Source of the DNA: an uncultured Pelagibacteraceae bacterium
Lineage (GTDB): Bacteria; Pseudomonadota; Alphaproteobacteria; Pelagibacterales; Pelagibacteraceae
Reading direction: 5' to 3'
DNA length: 38,321 nt
NCBI GenBank assembly: GCA_902554995.1
Contig: CACDQT010000003.1
Location: forward strand, 1 to 38,321
The notes under the pieces: generated by a model
Databases searched by the model: none
Told to the model about the DNA's origin: nothing
Seen by the model: only the letters and a program-made list of their open reading frames with translations
In this document: positions 1 through 8,799 of the stretch, piece by piece
Position numbering within the stretch: position 1 is the first letter of the stretch
How the letters are laid out: each line of letters begins with the position of its first letter
Program-made: the position numbers and the translations under genes

Positions 1-1187
1 CAATAAAGAATATTTTTAATTACCCAATGAGAATTGCTCTTTATCCCGGTGTATCTTGTATGTATTATTGTGGATTTTGTGGCAGAAATCAGAATGCAAA
101 GTACCCATTGAGTGCAGTTGATAGTTCTTTGACAATTTTCAAAAGTGTGCTTGCGGAACTTGACCCTCATAATTCTGCTATTTCTATATCTGGAGGATTA
201 GAACCACTTACTAATCCAAAACTAGGACAAATTGTAGAATTTGCATCTGACCACGGATTTAGAGTACCTTTAATCACCAATGCACATTCATTAACCGAAA
301 ATAATTTAAAAAGACAGGATGGTTTAAAGAAACTGGACTCACTTAGAGTCTCTTTATATGGTGTTGACCAAAAGTCTTACGAATTTTTGACTACAATAAA
401 AAAATCCTATGAAATAGTAAAAAAAAATTGCATCAATTTTCTTAAATTTAGAAATGATAATAATTTAAAAACAAAATTTGGGTTTAATTATATAATCCTT
501 AAAGAAAATATAAAAGACCTACCAAAATTAATTGATTTTATCTCTGAAGTAAACTCATCAATTGATAATGGGCCAGGTATAGACTTCCTGTCTTTAAGAG
601 ATGATTTTGGTACAGTAACAGGAGTTTATGATAAAAGTGATTCAAAAAGAAAATATCATTTAAGTGGTTTATTAAGCTTTGAGGAAAGAAAAAAACTCAC
701 AAAAATATTTGAGACGTTAGAAAATAACAAAGAAATTAACAATATTCATATTGATTATGGCTATGCTTTGTATGCAATTAGAAATGGGATTACTGAAAGC
801 ACTTTAAAAAAAGTAAATAACAATGATATGAGAAAATATGCTCATACCCAAATGTCTGTATGCATTGATATGGTTGGAGATGTTTTTTTATATAGAGAAG
901 CTGGTTTTTTAGATAGAGAAGGTAATAAAAAATTTATAATCGGAAGAGTAAATGAAAATAACTCGCTTAAATCAATTATTGAAAAATTTTTATACGAAAC
1001 AGATGGAATAAAAAACGAGTTAAATGATAATCGTTTTATGGACCCTTTTGATCATGTATTAACTAGTTTAATTAATCAGGCTGAAGAAGATGGAAAATTC
1101 GGGATTCCGTTTAAGGATGGGCCAGTTAAATTAAGAAGCATTCCAAAAAAAATTAGTGTAGGAAATAGCTGGTATAGAGATGTTTAA
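1..1187 (+). CDS. Radical SAM enzyme, DesII-like (probably 5' partial)
   Basis: A radical SAM enzyme: a CxxxCxxC motif for the [4Fe-4S] cluster (C11, C15, C18 counted from the ATG at 27) is followed by a GGLEP motif of the SAM-binding type. Only one Cys (C279) lies in the C-terminal part, so no auxiliary SPASM cluster is visible. From memory, the region around the cysteines resembles DesII, the 4-amino-4,6-dideoxyglucose ammonia-lyase of desosamine synthesis; I could not check this. The frame is open to base 1 with no stop, the ATG at 27 has no Shine-Dalgarno, and it leaves only ten residues before the first Cys, so the true start may lie upstream of the window. The 3' end overlaps the next gene by 8 bases. 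A sugar-nucleotide role is inferred from context. Confidence 0.75.
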   Translation, partial: IKNIFNYPMRIALYPGVSCMYYCGFCGRNQNAKYPLSAVDSSLTIFKSVLAELDPHNSAISISGGLEPLTNPKLGQIVEFASDHGFRVPLITNAHSLTENNLKRQDGLKKLDSLRVSLYGVDQKSYEFLTTIKKSYEIVKKNCINFLKFRNDNNLKTKFGFNYIILKENIKDLPKLIDFISEVNSSIDNGPGIDFLSLRDDFGTVTGVYDKSDSKRKYHLSGLLSFEERKKLTKIFETLENNKEINNIHIDYGYALYAIRNGITESTLKKVNNNDMRKYAHTQMSVCIDMVGDVFLYREAGFLDREGNKKFIIGRVNENNSLKSIIEKFLYETDGIKNELNDNRFMDPFDHVLTSLINQAEEDGKFGIPFKDGPVKLRSIPKKISVGNSWYRDV

Positions 1188-1911
1188 ACCAAAAGTGGGT
1201 TTAATTGGAATCGGAAAATGGGGAAAAATTTTAAGAGACAAATTAAAAAAAAATACAAATTTAATTTTTGAGGCAAATAGCAAATCAAATTTTAAAAAGA
1301 AACTAAACAAAATTGATTGGGTATTTGTAGCCACTCCTGATAAAACACACTTTCAAATCGTGAAAAATTTAATTAATTTTAAAAAGAATGTATTTTGTGA
1401 GAAACCACTCAGCTTAAATTATAAAAAATCAAAGTTACTTTTCGATTTAGCAGAAAAAAAACAAGTTAAACTTTATGTAGATGATATTCAAACCTTTTAT
1501 AATAATAATTTGAAAATCAAAAAAGAAAATTTCATAACAAGAAAAAAGATGGGTAAAGATAATCCAAAGAATCTTTTATATAGATTTGCATATCACGATT
1601 TTTATTATTTAGCATATGAATTTAAAAAAAGAAAAATTAAATCCATTAAAATTATTGATGCTCTTAATGATCTTAAGTTTCATATAAGATGTTTTGATAA
1701 CACAGTCTTTAAATTTGACTATAGCCTTAATTCCTCAAAAAAAATTCATAAAATAAACAATCATAATTTCGTCACAAAAAAAGACTTGTTAACTATGATG
1801 ATAAAAAAAGTTTTGAATGAAAAAGTAAATTTCAAAAAAAATAAAGAGATAAGTTTATTTTCAAACAAAATCATTGATAAAATTCAAAAAAAGTTAATAA
1901 GATTAAGTTAA
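1180..1911 (+). CDS. Short Gfo/Idh/MocA-family oxidoreductase
   Basis: NAD(P)-dependent oxidoreductase of the Gfo/Idh/MocA type. The N-terminus has a Rossmann GIGKWG motif, and CEKPLSL carries the EKP lysine typical of the family. At 243 residues it is well short of the usual 330 or so; the C-terminal substrate domain is reduced and very lysine/asparagine-rich. It overlaps the radical SAM gene by 8 bases and lies 5 bases before rfbG, so all are probably co-transcribed. Some relatives, such as KijD10, reduce the 3-keto group of deoxysugar nucleotides, which would fit a DesII-like partner, but this is inference. It could instead be a degenerate or structural member. Confidence 0.7.
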   Translation: MFKPKVGLIGIGKWGKILRDKLKKNTNLIFEANSKSNFKKKLNKIDWVFVATPDKTHFQIVKNLINFKKNVFCEKPLSLNYKKSKLLFDLAEKKQVKLYVDDIQTFYNNNLKIKKENFITRKKMGKDNPKNLLYRFAYHDFYYLAYEFKKRKIKSIKIIDALNDLKFHIRCFDNTVFKFDYSLNSSKKIHKINNHNFVTKKDLLTMMIKKVLNEKVNFKKNKEISLFSNKIIDKIQKKLIRLS

Positions 1912-1916
1912 GGTTA

Positions 1917-3008
1917 ATGAATTTTTCAATATTTAAAAATAAAAAAATAATTATAACTGGACATACAGGATTTAAGGGTAGCTGGTTATCTTTATGGCTT
2001 TATTCTAAAGGTGCTAAGGTTATAGGAGTTTCCAAAAATATACCAACACAACCTTCTCTATTTAAAATTTTAAAGTTAAAGTCAAAAATAAAAAATTATT
2101 TTACGGATCTTAATTTAAAAAATAATTTAAGAGAGATCATTAAAAAGCACCAACCAGATTATATTTTTCATTTAGCAGCACAAGCTATCGTAAGTAAGTC
2201 ATATACAAATCCTAAAGATACGTTTATGTCTAATGCTATCGGTACACTTAACATTCTTGAGTCTCTAAAATATTTGAAAAAAAAATGTTATGTAATAATT
2301 ATCACAAGTGACAAAAGTTATAAAAATATAGAATTGAAAAGAGGTTATCATGAAGAAGATTTGTTAGGTGGGAAGGATCCTTATAGCGCATCTAAGGCTT
2401 GTGCTGAAAACATTATCTACTCTTATTTTGAGTCTTTCTTTAAAAAAAAAAAAAACTTAAAAATTGTTATCGCCAGAGCTGGCAATGTTATTGGTGGTGG
2501 TGATTGGTCTGATGATAGGTTAATTCCAGATTGCATTAGATCTATTGAAAACAAAAATATTTTAAAAATCAGAAATCCAAATTCTACCCGTCCGTGGTTA
2601 CATGTTTTTGAGGTATTATCTGGTTATTTATTGCTATCTTTATATCTAAAAAAAAACAAAAAATTTAACGGACAGGCTTTTAATTTTGGACCGAATACTA
2701 AAAAAGCAATTTCTGTTAAGTCAATTTTAAAATATTTGAAAAAAAATTTTAAACAACTTAAGTGGAAAATAATTTCTGATAAAAATTTTTTTGAGTCAAA
2801 ATTATTGATGTTAAATTCCTCAAAAGCAAAAAGAGATATTAAATGGAAAAGTGTTTTAAGTAATAAAGAAAAGATAGATTATTTGGTGGATTGGTATAAA
2901 TGTTATTTTGAAAATAAAAAAGAGTGTGCAAAATTTTCAATTTTCCAAATAAAGAAATTTGAAAAAATATTTTTTAAAAAATTGACTAAACAAAAAAATT
3001 TTATTTAA
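1917..3008 (+). CDS. rfbG: CDP-glucose 4,6-dehydratase
   Basis: Short-chain dehydrogenase/reductase converting CDP-glucose to CDP-4-keto-6-deoxyglucose in the cytoplasm. Near the N-terminus it has GHTGFKGSWL (residues 15-24), a signature of CDP-glucose dehydratases, and a catalytic YxxxK (Y156, K160). Length (363) is normal for the family. The cognate cytidylyltransferase rfbF follows after 9 bases, which strongly supports the call. RfbH, the usual next enzyme toward 3,6-dideoxyhexoses, is not in the window. The gene contains a run of 14 A (2442-2455) encoding consecutive lysines. Confidence 0.9.
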   Translation: MNFSIFKNKKIIITGHTGFKGSWLSLWLYSKGAKVIGVSKNIPTQPSLFKILKLKSKIKNYFTDLNLKNNLREIIKKHQPDYIFHLAAQAIVSKSYTNPKDTFMSNAIGTLNILESLKYLKKKCYVIIITSDKSYKNIELKRGYHEEDLLGGKDPYSASKACAENIIYSYFESFFKKKKNLKIVIARAGNVIGGGDWSDDRLIPDCIRSIENKNILKIRNPNSTRPWLHVFEVLSGYLLLSLYLKKNKKFNGQAFNFGPNTKKAISVKSILKYLKKNFKQLKWKIISDKNFFESKLLMLNSSKAKRDIKWKSVLSNKEKIDYLVDWYKCYFENKKECAKFSIFQIKKFEKIFFKKLTKQKNFI

Positions 3009-3017
3009 CTATAGACT

Positions 3018-3707
3018 ATGAAAGTTGTCATATTAGCTGGAGGTTATGGTACAAGACTTTCTGAGTACACCAAGACTATACCTAAACCAATGGTAACTAT
3101 ATGTGGAAAACCTATAATAGTAAGAATTATTGAACATTACATAAAATATGGTCACAAAGAATTTTTTATAGCTTTAGGTTACAAAGGAATTGTTATTAAA
3201 AAATATTTTAAAAAAAAAAAATTTAGTAAAGAAATAAAGATAAATTTAATTGATACAGGTAAGAATACTATGACCGGTGGAAGATTAAAAAGATTAAGAA
3301 AATTTTTGAATAAAACATTTTTGCTTACTTATGGTGATGGACTATCAAATATAAACATTAATGATTTGGTAAAATTTCATAAGAAATCAAAAAAAATGGT
3401 AACCCTGACTGCAGTTAGACCACCAGCAAGATTCGGAGCAATAGATATTTCAGGAAAAATAGTAAAATATTTCAGAGAAAAAAATTCTCTTGATACCGGC
3501 TGGATTAATGGAGGGTTCTTTGTAATTGAGCCAAACATATTCAATTTTATAAAGGGGGACAAAACTTATCTTGAGCGTGAGCCGTTTACTAAAATAACTG
3601 AAAAAAAACAGCTCATTGCTTTTAAGCATAAAGGGTTTTGGCAATGTATGGATACATTAAGAGATAAAGAAATTTTAGAAAAAAAAATTAAAAAGAAGAA
3701 AATTTGA
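3018..3707 (+). CDS. rfbF: Glucose-1-phosphate cytidylyltransferase
   Basis: Nucleotidyltransferase making CDP-glucose from CTP and glucose-1-phosphate, the substrate of the RfbG encoded just upstream. The N-terminal LAGGYGTRL (residues 6-14) is the nucleotide-binding loop, with KPM at residues 23-25, and a conserved INGGFFV segment lies later. At 229 residues it is somewhat shorter than the typical 257, mostly at the lysine-rich C-terminus. A run of 12 A (3210-3221) lies in the frame. The stop codon overlaps the TTG start of the next gene by 4 bases, which implies translational coupling. Confidence 0.9.
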   Translation: MKVVILAGGYGTRLSEYTKTIPKPMVTICGKPIIVRIIEHYIKYGHKEFFIALGYKGIVIKKYFKKKKFSKEIKINLIDTGKNTMTGGRLKRLRKFLNKTFLLTYGDGLSNININDLVKFHKKSKKMVTLTAVRPPARFGAIDISGKIVKYFREKNSLDTGWINGGFFVIEPNIFNFIKGDKTYLEREPFTKITEKKQLIAFKHKGFWQCMDTLRDKEILEKKIKKKKI

Positions 3708-4618
3708 ATAAAAAAGAGATTCTTATAACTGGTGGTACAGGGTTCATTGGATATCATTTATCAAAGAAATGTTTAGAACTTGGCTGGTCAGTTTCAAGTT
3801 TATCTACAAAAAAACCTAAAAACTTAAGAAAACTTAAGAAAGTAAAATATATATTTTGTGATATTTCTGATAAAAAAAAATTAAAAAAAAAATTATCCTT
3901 AAATTTTGATTATATTGTAAATTTAGCAGGGTATGTGGATCACTCTAACAAAGAAAAAACTTTAAAAAGTCATTATTTTGGATGTAAAAATTTATCCTCC
4001 TTATTTTTAAATTCTAAAATTAAAAAATTTATCCAGATTGGTAGTAGTATTGAATATGGCAAAATTCCGTCACCACAAAAAGAAAATGAATTTTCAAAAA
4101 TCAACATAAATTCAGTCTATGGAAAAGCAAAATTATCTAGTACTAATTTTTTACTCGATTTGAATAAAAAATATTCTTTTCCAGTAACAGTGCTTAGACT
4201 TTACCTTGTTTATGGTCCATACCAAGAAGCTAACAGAGTTATACCTATTACAATTTTAAAAGCTCTGAAAAAACAAAAATTTGCGTGTTCTAGTGGGAAA
4301 CAATATAGAGATTTTTTATACATTGATGATCTCATTTCTGCAATTTTAAAAACTATTAAAAATAAAAAAGTTGATGGTAAAGTATTAAACATTGGTAGTG
4401 GAAAGCCAAAAAAAATTAAACAAGTAATTACTAAAATTTGTAAAGTTATAGGGTCAGGAAAACCTGTTTTTGGAGAAATTCAATTACGAAAAGATGAAAT
4501 TTTATCGCTCTACCCAAGTATTACAATGGCAAAGAAATTATTGAAGTGGAAACCTAAAATACCTTTCAATGAGGGTTTAAACAGAACAATAAAATTTTTT
4601 AAAAATTTAAATGAGTAA
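3704..4618 (+). CDS. NAD-dependent epimerase/dehydratase (extended SDR)
   Basis: Extended short-chain dehydrogenase: GGTGFIG (residues 10-16) binds NAD(P), with a catalytic YxxxK (Y139, K143) in a VYGKAK context. Length is 304. The start is TTG, overlapping the rfbF stop (TTGA). Its place straight after rfbG-rfbF suggests it reduces or epimerises the CDP-4-keto-6-deoxy sugar, as abequose- or 6-deoxygulose-type synthases do, but the exact product cannot be read from sequence. It overlaps the next glycosyltransferase by 8 bases. Confidence 0.8.
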   Translation: MNKKEILITGGTGFIGYHLSKKCLELGWSVSSLSTKKPKNLRKLKKVKYIFCDISDKKKLKKKLSLNFDYIVNLAGYVDHSNKEKTLKSHYFGCKNLSSLFLNSKIKKFIQIGSSIEYGKIPSPQKENEFSKININSVYGKAKLSSTNFLLDLNKKYSFPVTVLRLYLVYGPYQEANRVIPITILKALKKQKFACSSGKQYRDFLYIDDLISAILKTIKNKKVDGKVLNIGSGKPKKIKQVITKICKVIGSGKPVFGEIQLRKDEILSLYPSITMAKKLLKWKPKIPFNEGLNRTIKFFKNLNE

Positions 4619-5498
4619 AAATATAAAAGTAAGTGTAATTGTAAATTGTTTTAATGGACAGAAATATCTTCATAAATGTATAGGAAGTATATTAAATCAA
4701 GAATATCAAAATTTTGAAATTATTTTTTGGGATAATAATTCTTCTGATGACTCTATCGAAATAGCAAAAAAATTCAAGGATGATAGAATTAAAATTTTTA
4801 AAAATACAATTACAGAAAAACTTTATAAAGCTAGAAACAAAGCAATTAATAAATCAAGTGGTGAATTAATAGCTTTTTTAGATTGTGATGATTGGTGGGA
4901 AACAGACTTCCTATCATCAAGAGAAAAGGCTTTTAATGATATAAATTATGATTTTTTTTACACCAACACAAACCTTTATTTAGAAAAAAAAAAAAAATTT
5001 ATACCCTATAGAAAAAAAAAACTTCCATCAGGGAATATTTCTAAAGAATTATATGAAGATTATTTTATATGTATAAGTGGTTTAGTAGTTAGAAAAAAAA
5101 TTTTTTCAAAAATTGGAAAATTTGACGAAAATTTTAATATAATTGGTGACTTTGATTTCGTAATGAAAATGGCACGTAAATTTTATGGTAAAGCAGACAA
5201 TAATCTTTTATTAAATTACAGATCACATGATAATAATTTTTTGAAAACAAATAGAGAAATGTATTATAAAGAGTTTAAGGAATGGGTAAAAAAAATTGAT
5301 CCAAAAATTATTTATAACAATGAATTAAAATTAATAAAAGAAAAGCTTTCTTACCTTGAAATATCATATTTAATAGAAGAATTAAAAAATTTTGATTTAT
5401 TTATTAAGATATTAAGACATAGTAATTTTAATCAAAAGATAAAATTCTTAATATTATTTTTCTTACCATTAAAATTAATCAAATTATTTAGAAAATGA
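4611..5498 (+). CDS. Family 2 glycosyltransferase
   Basis: GT-A fold glycosyltransferase with the GT2 opening VSVIVNCFNG and a metal/nucleotide-binding DCDDWW motif (residues 91-96) in place of the simple DxD. Length is 295. It would act on the cytoplasmic face, transferring a sugar from a nucleotide donor to the growing lipid-linked glycan. A run of about 14 A near 4984-4997 encodes four lysines. It overlaps the neighbours on both sides (8 and 4 bases). Donor and acceptor are unknown. Confidence 0.85.
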   Translation: MSKNIKVSVIVNCFNGQKYLHKCIGSILNQEYQNFEIIFWDNNSSDDSIEIAKKFKDDRIKIFKNTITEKLYKARNKAINKSSGELIAFLDCDDWWETDFLSSREKAFNDINYDFFYTNTNLYLEKKKKFIPYRKKKLPSGNISKELYEDYFICISGLVVRKKIFSKIGKFDENFNIIGDFDFVMKMARKFYGKADNNLLLNYRSHDNNFLKTNREMYYKEFKEWVKKIDPKIIYNNELKLIKEKLSYLEISYLIEELKNFDLFIKILRHSNFNQKIKFLILFFLPLKLIKLFRK

Positions 5499-6484
5499 GA
5501 TCATTAATTATTATTTCTAATGATGAAATTTACATAAATGATAATTCGATTTCATCAAATTATAACGATACAATAAACATAATTGATGGATTGAAAAATT
5601 ATTTTGATATAGAAATTTTATCTAGAAAATCGTCTAAAAAGAGAGCTTTTTCAACTAAAATTAATAAAAATATAAAATTTTATATAAAATCTAAAAAAAA
5701 AAATAATATAAAAGTTTTGATGCTATCAATTACACCACTAAATATTTTAAATTTTTTAATACTTAGTTTTCATATTAAAAAATTAAAACTCTTTACCTTG
5801 TTACGAAGTGATGGTTACAAAGAATATTTCTTAAAATATTGGTGGATAGGATATTTTATCTATCACCTCTTGTATTTTGTAGTAAAAAAAAAGTCTAAGA
5901 TAATGTCTGTATCAAAAAATCTTACAAATGTCTCCACAAACTGTATTATTGAACCATCAGAGCTTGATCAAAGTTGGTTGAATAGAAGAAAAAGAATAAG
6001 TAGACCAAAACCAAAATTACTTTATCTGGGACGTTATAGAAAAGAAAAAGGTATTTTTTCAGTCATAAAAATTTTCAAGAGTGTAAAAATAAATTATAAT
6101 TTCACAATTGCGGGTGACAATATCAATTTAATTAAAGCAAATAAAAATATTAAAGTATTAGAAAAAATTAATTCCCAAAAAAAAATTATTCACTTATACG
6201 ACAATAATAGCATTTTCATATTACCATCATTTACAGAGGGTTCACCTAAGGTCTTAAAAGAAAGTTTGGCAAGATTGAGACCCGTAATAATTTTTGAAGA
6301 AATCAAACACGTAAAAAAAAAATATTTTGGAGTTTATATTTGTAAGAGAAATATCAATGATCTTGAGAAAAAAATTAAATTTATTTTAAATAATTATCGA
6401 AATATACAAGAAAAAATGAAAAAAAATTATTTAATTACAAAAAAAAATTTTCAAAGAAATTTATTCAATGCTCTCAAATATTAA
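5495..6484 (+). CDS. GT4-like glycosyltransferase
   Basis: GT-B fold glycosyltransferase. The C-terminal half has LYLGRYRKEKG followed by FTEGSPKVLKE, which holds the EX7E motif (E248, E256) of retaining GT4 enzymes. The N-terminal acceptor domain is divergent. Length is 329, slightly short for the family. Its start overlaps the preceding stop by 4 bases and its end overlaps the next gene by 17 bases. Probably adds one sugar of the surface glycan; specificity is not predictable. Confidence 0.8.
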   Translation: MRSLIIISNDEIYINDNSISSNYNDTINIIDGLKNYFDIEILSRKSSKKRAFSTKINKNIKFYIKSKKKNNIKVLMLSITPLNILNFLILSFHIKKLKLFTLLRSDGYKEYFLKYWWIGYFIYHLLYFVVKKKSKIMSVSKNLTNVSTNCIIEPSELDQSWLNRRKRISRPKPKLLYLGRYRKEKGIFSVIKIFKSVKINYNFTIAGDNINLIKANKNIKVLEKINSQKKIIHLYDNNSIFILPSFTEGSPKVLKESLARLRPVIIFEEIKHVKKKYFGVYICKRNINDLEKKIKFILNNYRNIQEKMKKNYLITKKNFQRNLFNALKY

Positions 6485-7799
6485 ATTTTTTGAGGAAAAA
6501 AATTACGTATTTTTATTTTTGTTTTTTCCATTAACTTTATTTATTGGTATAGCTGTAGCTGAAGTGTTAGCAACGATAAGTATATTTTATTATTTATTAA
6601 ATTCTAAAAATAAGATTAATGAGTTAAAAGACATAAAGATTATTTTTCTATTATTTTTATCTTTTTATTTTGCTTTTAATGCGTTAATTCAAATTAATGA
6701 TAGTTTAAAATACTCACCATTGTTTTTTTTTAGATTTGTTTTGTTTTCGCTGTCTACAGCTTTTATCTTTAATTTGATAAATAAAAAAAATGAAACTAAT
6801 TTCAACAACAGATTTTTTAATACCATAATATTTTTTACAACCATTATTTTAATAGACTCTGTTATTCAATTTATACTTGGACAAAATATACTTGGTTATG
6901 AAATTATCGGTAATCGAATTTCAGGTTTTTTTAAAGAGGAATTAATTTTGGGTAGTTTTTTAATAAGAATTTTACCTATATTGATTTATTTAATTATCTT
7001 TTTTAATTACGATTTAAAAAAAAATTATTTTTTTTTTCTATCTTTTTTTATTCTCTATTTTTTTTCAATTTATATATCAGCAGGTAGGACGTCTTTTACA
7101 ATGATGCTAATATTTACATTGTTATCAATAATTTTTATAAAAAAATTGAGAAAAATACTTTTACATTGTTTATTTTTTTTGACAATAATTATTATAACAA
7201 TCTCATTTTTCGAACTAGGTAAAACAAATCCTTCCAATAGATTATTTGTAAAAACATTTAATCAGTTTACTAATCAAATTTTTGAAAAAAAAAAATTATC
7301 ACCAGCTGGTATACTTGAAATTGATACAGAAAGCCCAAAAAACAAGGAGGATATTTTAAAAAATATAAAAATTTTTTCTTTCAATCATCAAGGTCATATT
7401 CAGTTAGCTTATGAACTTTATAAAAAAAACAAAATTTTTGGAGTTGGACCTAGAGGATTTAGATATTACTGCAAATCTGTTAATTTTGATCCAGAAATTG
7501 GGGTTTGTTCAACTCATCCACATAATTACTTAATACAAATATTATCTGAAACAGGTTTGATAGGAGTATCTTTATATTGTTTTGCATTTTTATTTGTTCT
7601 ATTTAAAATTTTTAATTGCTTAACTTTAAATGTTTCTTCAAATAAAAAAAACGAATTTTTAATTTTATCTTTTGGATTAATAATTTATTTCTTTCCTTTT
7701 TTGCCGAGTGGAAATTTTTTTAATAATTGGTTATCTTTATTAAATTTTTACTTAATCGGGATTTATTTCTTCTCATATAAACGTATATTTCAATTATGA
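6468..7799 (+). CDS. O-antigen polymerase/ligase-like membrane protein (Wzy/WaaL type)
   Basis: A 443-residue, strongly hydrophobic protein with about ten predicted membrane segments and one large periplasmic loop. That loop has GVGPRGFRYYC and then THPHNYLIQ (H350, H352, N353), matching the HNxxL...E.G signature of the O-antigen ligase family. Such proteins polymerise or ligate lipid-linked glycans on the outer face of the inner membrane. Polymerase and ligase cannot be separated from sequence. The next gene, the initiating transferase, overlaps by 4 bases. Confidence 0.8.
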   Translation: MLSNIKFFEEKNYVFLFLFFPLTLFIGIAVAEVLATISIFYYLLNSKNKINELKDIKIIFLLFLSFYFAFNALIQINDSLKYSPLFFFRFVLFSLSTAFIFNLINKKNETNFNNRFFNTIIFFTTIILIDSVIQFILGQNILGYEIIGNRISGFFKEELILGSFLIRILPILIYLIIFFNYDLKKNYFFFLSFFILYFFSIYISAGRTSFTMMLIFTLLSIIFIKKLRKILLHCLFFLTIIIITISFFELGKTNPSNRLFVKTFNQFTNQIFEKKKLSPAGILEIDTESPKNKEDILKNIKIFSFNHQGHIQLAYELYKKNKIFGVGPRGFRYYCKSVNFDPEIGVCSTHPHNYLIQILSETGLIGVSLYCFAFLFVLFKIFNCLTLNVSSNKKNEFLILSFGLIIYFFPFLPSGNFFNNWLSLLNFYLIGIYFFSYKRIFQL

Positions 7800-8797
7800 T
7801 TATTACTTTATTGATAATTCTAAATCTTATAATTTATTTAAAATTAAAAAGTTTTTCAAAAATAATTAACATCTACGATAAACCAGATAAAAAAATCAAA
7901 TTACATAAAGGAAATATTCCTTTGTTAGGAGGTGTTATTCTCTTTATGAACATATTAATATTTATTGTTTATCAACTATTTTTTTCTGAAAATCTTTTAA
8001 TGCTTGAAAAGTCTCTTTTTAATAATAGGGATATTTACATTTTAATTTTTTTCATTATATCATTTTTTCTGATAGGACTATATGATGATAAATTTAAGAT
8101 CAATCCATCAATTAGATTAATCTTAATTACAATATCATCAATAATTATTCTATTAGTCGAAAAAGATTTAATTATCACAAAATTTTCATTATCCTTTTAT
8201 CCAAATAAAATTTTTCTAAATGAATTTTCATTTTTTTTTACAATATTTTGTATTATCATTTTAATAAATTCCCTAAATTTTTATGATGGTATAAATTGCC
8301 AGTCAGGAATATTTTACTTAATCGTTTTTTCTTATTTATTTGTGGTGAGCGATAAAAATTTTTTCTATCTTTTTTTAATCTCAATAATAATATTTTGTTT
8401 GTTTTTAAATTTAAAGAGAAAGTTATTTTTTGGTGATAGTGGCGTATATTTGATTAGTGCATTAATTATAACTTCATTAATTTATGAACATAATCTAAAT
8501 AGAAATATAATTTACGCAGATGAAATCTTTATATTATTATTAATGCCGGGTCTTGATTTGGTGAGATTAACTTTACAAAGATTAATATCATTTAAAAATG
8601 TATTCACGGGTGATAGAGATCATTTTCATCATCTTTTAATCAGAAAATATAACCTTTTGCATTCTAATATTATTTTATTTTTTTTTAATATTTTTCCTTT
8701 ATTATTTTTAATTAATGGTTTTAATTTTTATTATGTGTTTGCTTCAACTTTAATTGTGTATTTTTATTTGATCATATATTTAAAAAAGAAAAATTAA
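7796..8797 (+). CDS. WecA/MraY-type polyprenyl-phosphate sugar-1-phosphate transferase
   Basis: Multi-pass membrane enzyme (333 residues, about ten helices) that starts glycan synthesis by moving a HexNAc-1-phosphate onto undecaprenyl phosphate. Family motifs occur in order: LLGG near the N-terminus, YDDK, NFYDG (residues 161-165), FFGDSG (GDSG at 213-216) and DRDHFHH (273-279). The last motif is characteristic of WecA/WbpL-type enzymes rather than MraY. It follows the polymerase/ligase by a 4-base overlap and precedes the ABC exporter by 2 bases, so initiation, export and polymerisation are grouped. Confidence 0.87.
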   Translation: MIITLLIILNLIIYLKLKSFSKIINIYDKPDKKIKLHKGNIPLLGGVILFMNILIFIVYQLFFSENLLMLEKSLFNNRDIYILIFFIISFFLIGLYDDKFKINPSIRLILITISSIIILLVEKDLIITKFSLSFYPNKIFLNEFSFFFTIFCIIILINSLNFYDGINCQSGIFYLIVFSYLFVVSDKNFFYLFLISIIIFCLFLNLKRKLFFGDSGVYLISALIITSLIYEHNLNRNIIYADEIFILLLMPGLDLVRLTLQRLISFKNVFTGDRDHFHHLLIRKYNLLHSNIILFFFNIFPLLFLINGFNFYYVFASTLIVYFYLIIYLKKKN

Positions 8798-8799
8798 CT

